From contig OV121088.1 of the NCBI GenBank assembly GCA_921293015.1, positions 26,511,645 to 26,575,644 on the forward strand: DNA of 64,000 nucleotides. Reading direction: 5' to 3'. A model generated the notes under the pieces. It was not told the origin of the DNA and did no database searches. It was given only the letters and a program-made list of their open reading frames with translations. The DNA is from Phorcus lineatus (taxonomy: Eukaryota > Mollusca > Gastropoda > Trochida > Trochidae). Positions 58,401 to 64,000 of the stretch are shown here, piece after piece. Position 1 is the first letter of the stretch; each line of letters opens with the position of its first letter. A program made the position numbers and the translations under genes.

Positions 58401-61400
58401 ATGGAATTGGACTCAGAGTCCGACGATATAATTAGTCAGGCGCTCGATATGTCGGAGTTGACAAGAGAAACATGTGAGTATTTTCCTTATTTTACAGTTA
58501 ACCAAATGACTGACAATTCAATCATGTAAGAGAAGTTTGATGTATGATAGATTGAAGTCATATTTTGAAATGTCCCAAGGTATTGGAAAAGGCTTCGCAG
58601 CACCTATAAATTATTTTTTTAAATTTATACATTGCAGAATGTGCATGCTATACTCTGAAGCTTGTTCGAATAGTATATTCCATATTTTGATTTCCAGTGG
58701 CAAATGAACATGGACAAGATTCGGAGGGCTTAGCGTTGTCCTTGACACAGGACAGGTACTTGCCTGAAACAGGTAAAGCATACCCTAAATATTACAATTT
58801 TAGAGTGATATCCTGATATTCGTGCTTGGTAATTCATTAGAAATCGTTGTAAAGTACCAGTAGCGGTAGATGATTGTCGGTTCCTTATTGGAACATGAGT
58901 ACAAAGATGTACACTGTTGTTACCTATGCGAAAATATTTTTCATTTCACGTTTGAGTGTCCTTTATAGCATGCGCCCAGAAAGAAAGTGTTTAATCTTCT
59001 AAACTTGCATGTACATGGTGATGCCTTAAATTTCGATTTACTGTTAAATGGCAACAATAATCTATTCTATTTTCAAAACCAGGCCATTTTAAAGCCGTCC
59101 ATGTGTGTATGCGTGTGTGTGTCTTAAATTCTCCGTAAATTTCTGTATTATGTCTGTCCATGTCACAGTTATATTTGTATAACGCTATAACTGTAAATAC
59201 CTGTGAGAAGGTAACCTAAGTTAGATAACTTGTTCCGTTCTTAAATGAATAAATTATGTTTAAATCAAATCATGAGTACAGAGTACGTTGTTATCATTTC
59301 CAGAACCTGTCAGCGAACCATCTGAAGGGGAAGAATATGAACACCTGTTGGATGTAGCGAAAACCATTCCACACATTTCAGGTGAACTTTTCTGTATACT
59401 TTAAAAATCATCTGGAATGACTCCATTTAGTTTTTGAACTCTTCACATGACTTAAATTAAATGGTGTTCACACACACATCGAAAATGTGTAAGTTCCGTT
59501 TGAAAAATGGATAAATAACTTGTTTTGGAATGAATTTCTACTAAATTTCCTCAGCCGTTGGATATTCCAAGTTTGTTGTACTCGGCAACATTTTTATTGA
59601 AGTAGTAATAAGTGCTTTGTTCTATTTATACAGATTCTCAGCTGGCGGCTGTAGATACAGCAGTAGACCTTACCGATATGTTGGATGATGCCGGTCCTTG
59701 CCAAATTGCAACAAGTCGACCTGTCAAACCATTTGCTACGAATGATACCAAAGGAGTAAGTAAACCTTCTAGTTGTTTAAAGTTCTACCCGATTTAACTC
59801 ATTAAATTGGAAAAAAATAGTGATGGTATAAAGTACAACCACCATTAATTGATGTTTGACTAACGCAAAGCAACCACCATTAATTGATGTTTGACTAACG
59901 CAATGCCAACGAAATTGACACAATTTCTTGCGTACCAAACATTTCGGTAAACTGTTACATTCTCAGTTATCTCATTTAATTCATGAATACTTAACATAAC
60001 ATAGTTTCTCGGATTCTCAAATGTAATTTTTCGACATTTGCTTTCATGTAATAATATATAATGTAAATTATAAAACGTTATATTGGTATATTCGCCATTT
60101 GCTATCGGCTTTCAGTACCTCAATTTTGTTTGATCCTTCAATCTACAGTGTTTGGTTTTATTAGATTCTGTACTTTTATGTACAAAACTGTTTTATGAAA
60201 TGCTTTGAGCTTCATTGACATCTGTATATTTTAGGATACCTCAAAACGTTTCGAAGATGTGAGCGCCGAGCTGTTGGCGACAAGAAAGAAGCCCAACATA
60301 CCGGAAAACACCCTTAAAAAGAACAGATGGGCTGTAAATGTCTTCACAAAATGGAGGGACGAATTCATTTCGGTTGTCGACAACAGACGTAAGCACGGAT
60401 ATATCTTCAACCTCCTGAATGGTTGTACCAACACTCTAGTGGATATGTCGGATGCGGATATAAATACCACAATGTGTCTATTCATCATCGCCTTGAGGAA
60501 GACGGATGGCAAGGAATACAAAGGACAAAGTATACTCTCGATCATATGTGGAATTCAGAGGCACCTTCGATATGAGGGCAGAGACCTTGACTTCTTCCAG
60601 GATACAATCTACAAGGATCTCAAAACAACATTGGACACTACAATGCAGGACAAGTGTGCAAAGGGAATTAAAGTGTCACGCAAACAGGTACAAATAATTA
60701 CTCCTCAAACTGAGAGTGTTTTATGGGAAAAGGGATTTCTTGGAGTTGATTCTCCCCAAAGATTGTACAACACGTTCTTTTGGATGATTGGATTAAATTT
60801 TGGTTTGCGTGGAGGACAGGAGCACAGATCTTTGACCTTTAACAACTTTGACTTAAAGGTCGACAGTTCCGGAAGCCGCTATTTGGAATATACTCAATCT
60901 GTTAATAAGACCTACACTGGAGGTCTGAAGAACCGAAACACAAATCCACACAGTGCAAGAGCATATGAGAACAAAAACGACCGTAAGAAATGTCCAGTGT
61001 CTGTGTTTGAGTTATATGAATCCAAACTGCCTCCAAACAGAGATCCCACAATCTTGTACTTCAAACCTTTGCTGAATGTGAAGGACAATGTTTGGTTCTC
61101 ACATAAACCGGTGGGGAAAAATACACTTGAAGAACAGGTTAAAAGTATGATGAAAGCAGCTGCGATTGAAGGTTACTTTACTAACCATTCGTTGAGAGCC
61201 TCGACTGCATCGCGACTCTACCACGCTGGAGTAGACGAGCAAATCATCATGGAACAGACTGGACACAGGAGCAATGCTGTTCAAGCATATAAAAGAACAT
61301 CTGACGATCAAAAGCGGAAAGTGTCAGAGATCCTCCTGGGAATCGACCATGCTGGTAAACGTCCAAGATCTGTGGTGGCAAAATGTTCGCCGGAAACTGC

Positions 61401-61500
61401 CGGTTCGTCCAATGATTCAGTGGTTCTTGAATCAAAGTCTCCTGAACAAACTGTTCACCTGGTATTGAACAACTGTTCAAACGTCAATATTAAAATGTGA
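58401..61500 (+). CDS. Crypton-type tyrosine recombinase, unit 4
   Basis: Exons 58401-58473, 58698-58772, 59304-59381, 59634-59755 and 60235-61500; product as unit 3. Private change: Glu to Gln in EYKG(E/Q)S (codon 60526-60528), in the N-terminal helical part. It lacks two substitutions seen only in unit 3 (55829 and 56128), where it has the same bases as units 1 and 2. Intact. Confidence 0.9.
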
Positions 61501-61727
61501 AATGTCTCTACGCCTTTGTCTTGTTTTTTTACAAGTTAACAACTGTCATAGTACATAGTACATTTCGGAGCTTTCCGTCTAGGTAGCATGTATCTGAGAG
61601 TAAAATCTCCATTTTCTTCTTAAGTATTCATGGGGGATTCATTAGAATATTTTGCCAGAATCACAAGTTATAAAACAAATACACGAAATGAATTCCTTGA
61701 CAGATCCTTGATATAACACTTTAGCCA

Positions 61728-61899
61728 GGGTGTAAATAAAAGTTACTACCCGAGACTCCGGGGTTCATGGTCTATGAATCCCTCAGCACGTGCGGTATGC
61801 ACACCCGAGCCCGCGGAGCGGGCGAGGGTGTGCAGCACGTGCTGAGGGATTCATAGACCATGAACCCCGGAGTCGAGGCGTGGTAAATTATTTACACCC
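61728..61899. repeat. hairpin linker between units 4 and 5
   Basis: Same as the linker at 57945, including AATAAA (61735-61740) downstream of the unit 4 gene. Confidence 0.9.
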
Positions 61900-62183
61900 A
61901 GGTTAAGATTGGAACAGAGATCCACACCGTTATGCAACGTAAACTTAGAGTCATAACCTTGGCGCTTAATACCTGGAATATCACTTTTATACCATCTGGA
62001 AGAACACATTTCTGCAAGAATACGCTCTTGTCATTGCGGTGGTCGGGAACACGAAGAACGATGCGACCGAATGCAGCGTTTACAACGTTAATCGGCATAA
62101 AACACGTGCACAGGGATTCATATAAGCACGTGGTGTAGGCAACTTACGACTCACTTGATCGTTGTCTTTTGACGTCTGAAGTC

Positions 62184-64000
62184 ATGGAATTGGACTCAGA
62201 GTCCGACGATATAATTAGTCAGGCGCTCGATATGTCGGAGTTGACAAGAGAAACATGTGAGTATTTTCCTTATTTTACAGTTAACCAAATGACTGACAAT
62301 TCAATCATGTAAGAGAAGTTTGATGTATGATAGATTGAAGTCATATTTTGAAATGTCCCAAGGTATTGGAAAAGGCTTCGCAGCACCTATAAATTATTTT
62401 TTTAAATTTATACATTGCAGAATGTGCATGCTATACTCTGAAGCTTGTTCGAATAGTATATTCCATATTTTGATTTCCAGTGGCAAATGAACATGGACAA
62501 GATTCGGAGGGCTTAGCGTTGTCCTTGACACAGGACAGGTACTTGCCTGAAACAGGTAAAGCATACCCTAAATATTACAATTTTAGAGTGATATCCTGAT
62601 ATTCGTGCTTGGTAATTCATTAGAAATCGTTGTAAAGTACCAGTAGCGGTAGATGATTGTCGGTTCCTTATTGGAACATGAGTACAAAGATGTACACTGT
62701 TGTTACCTATGCGAAAATATTTTTCATTTCACGTTTGAGTGTCCTTTATAGCATGCGCCCAGAAAGAAAGTGTTTAATCTTCTAAACTTGCATGTACATG
62801 GTGATGCCTTAAATTTCGATTTACTGTTAAATGGCAACAATAATCTATTCTATTTTCAAAACCAGGCCATTTTAAAGCCGTCCATGTGTGTATGCGTGTG
62901 TGTGTCTTAAATTCTCCGTAAATTTCTGTATTATGTCTGTCCATGTCACAGTTATATTTGTATAACGCTATAACTGTAAATACCTGTGAGAAGGTAACCT
63001 AAGTTAGATAACTTGTTCCGTTCTTAAATGAATAAATTATGTTTAAATCAAATCATGAGTACAGAGTACGTTGTTATCATTTCCAGAACCTGTCAGCGAA
63101 CCATCTGAAGGGGAAGAATATGAACACCTGTTGGATGTAGCGAAAACCATTCCACACATTTCAGGTGAACTTTTCTGTATACTTTAAAAATCATCTGGAA
63201 TGACTCCATTTAGTTTTTGAACTCTTCACATGACTTAAATTAAATGGTGTTCACACACACATCGAAAATGTGTAAGTTCCGTTTGAAAAATGGATAAATA
63301 ACTTGTTTTGGAATGAATTTCTACTAAATTTCCTCAGCCGTTGGATATTCCAAGTTTGTTGTACTCGGCAACATTTTTATTGAAGTAGTAATAAGTGCTT
63401 TGTTCTATTTATACAGATTCTCAGCTGGCGGCTGTAGATACAGCAGTAGACCTTACCGATATGTTGGATGATGCCGGTCCTTGCCAAATTGCAACAAGTC
63501 GACCTGTCAAACCATTTGCTACGAATGATACCAAAGGAGTAAGTAAACCTTCTAGTTGTTTAAAGTTCTACCCGATTTAACTCATTAAATTGGAAAAAAA
63601 TAGTGATGGTATAAAGTACAACCACCATTAATTGATGTTTGACTAACGCAAAGCAACCACCATTAATTGATGTTTGACTAACGCAATGCCAACGAAATTG
63701 ACACAATTTCTTGCGTACCAAACATTTCGGTAAACTGTTACATTCTCAGTTATCTCATTTAATTCATGAATACTTAACATAACATAGTTTCTCGGATTCT
63801 CAAATGTAATTTTTCGACATTTGCTTTCATGTAATAATATATAATGTAAATTATAAAACGTTATATTGGTATATTCGCCATTTGCTATCGGCTTTCAGTA
63901 CCTCAATTTTGTTTGATCCTTCAATCTACAGTGTTTGGTTTTATTAGATTCTGTACTTTTATGTACAAAACTGTTTTATGAAATGCTTTGAGCTTCATTG
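62184..64000 (+). CDS. Crypton-type tyrosine recombinase, unit 5 (cut by window)
   Basis: Exons 1-4 at 62184-62256, 62481-62555, 63087-63164 and 63417-63538 are complete with their splice sites. The catalytic exon should begin at 64018, just outside the window. Nothing in the visible part is broken, so a fifth full copy is likely. Confidence 0.85.

Larger units (their letters stand above)
46761..64000. mobile_element. array of 3783-bp Crypton-like units, tandem and head-to-head
   Basis: Four complete recombinase genes and a fifth cut by the window recur with a period of exactly 3783 bp (46995/50778 on minus, 56476/60259 on plus). Units 1-2 read leftward, units 3-5 rightward; the arms are mirror images about 54247.5. 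Each unit is a body of about 3.6 kb bounded by TTTACACCC/GGGTGTAAA and joined to the next by a hairpin linker. The left edge is sharp (46760/46761); the right edge is beyond the window. Units differ at only a handful of bases that I could find, so the amplification is recent. Confidence 0.92.

Noticed and set aside
46761-61734. Giant palindrome as a pure sequencing or assembly artefact
   Set aside because: The two arms carry different single-base variants, the central linker is directional rather than symmetric, and the left arm ends at 46761 while the right arm continues. An artefact is still possible but not the simplest reading.
46761-64000. CRISPR-like array
   Set aside because: The repeats are kilobase units with a eukaryotic spliced gene; no short repeat-spacer pattern exists in the window.

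Overview
The window is animal genomic DNA: AT-rich, intron-split genes with GT-AG splice sites, many decayed transposons and microsatellites, and no bacterial-style operons. The combination of a TRIM-type tripartite E3 module, macrodomains, a Deltex-type RING-DTC, piggyBac, PIF/Harbinger and Crypton-like elements suggests a marine invertebrate, most likely a mollusc. The taxonomic call is inference from family content, not proof.

Layout. 1-2869 is the 3' part of a piggyBac-family transposon: transposase C-terminal two thirds, then a tail of degenerate 190-199 bp tandem repeats ending at GGG|TTAA. 2874-21654 is largely non-coding and holds decayed elements: a GACGT-rich TIR element, foldback elements at 10102 and 18714, two LINE 3'-end remnants, a pogo-like fragment, a tRNA-like SINE fragment, one copy of a 2.2 kb dispersed duplication, and several IRF-type GAAANNGAAA sites.

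21710-34606 is the main host gene. Six coding exons join in compatible phases to give 1031 residues: RING, two B-boxes, coiled coil (TRIM module), macrodomain 1, degenerate macrodomain 2, a second RING and a Deltex C-terminal (DTC) domain. It looks like a TRIM ligase fused to a one-chain version of the vertebrate PARP9/DTX3L pair without the ART domain. The introns carry a TA-flanked TIR element, a CCTAGG-rich minisatellite and a long (TA)n tract. 34607-45800 is non-coding apart from repeats: the second copy of the 2.2 kb duplication and a Harbinger derivative that keeps the transposase N-terminal exon. A small intronless gene of unknown function lies at 45869-46330.

46761-64000 (and beyond the right edge) is the most striking structure: a young array of near-identical 3783-bp units. 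Each carries one five-exon gene for a 537-residue tyrosine recombinase of the Crypton/DUF3504 type with a complete R...HxxR...H...Y set. Units 1-2 point left and units 3-5 point right, arranged head to head about position 54247.5. Units are separated by a linker of about 170 bp containing a hairpin (40-nt perfect arms plus an inner 17-nt stem) bounded by inverted GGGTGTAAATAA. A 20-base pattern in the hairpin arms recurs at the TATA region of the recombinase promoter. The array appears to be a Crypton-like element that multiplied recently by site-specific or unequal recombination.
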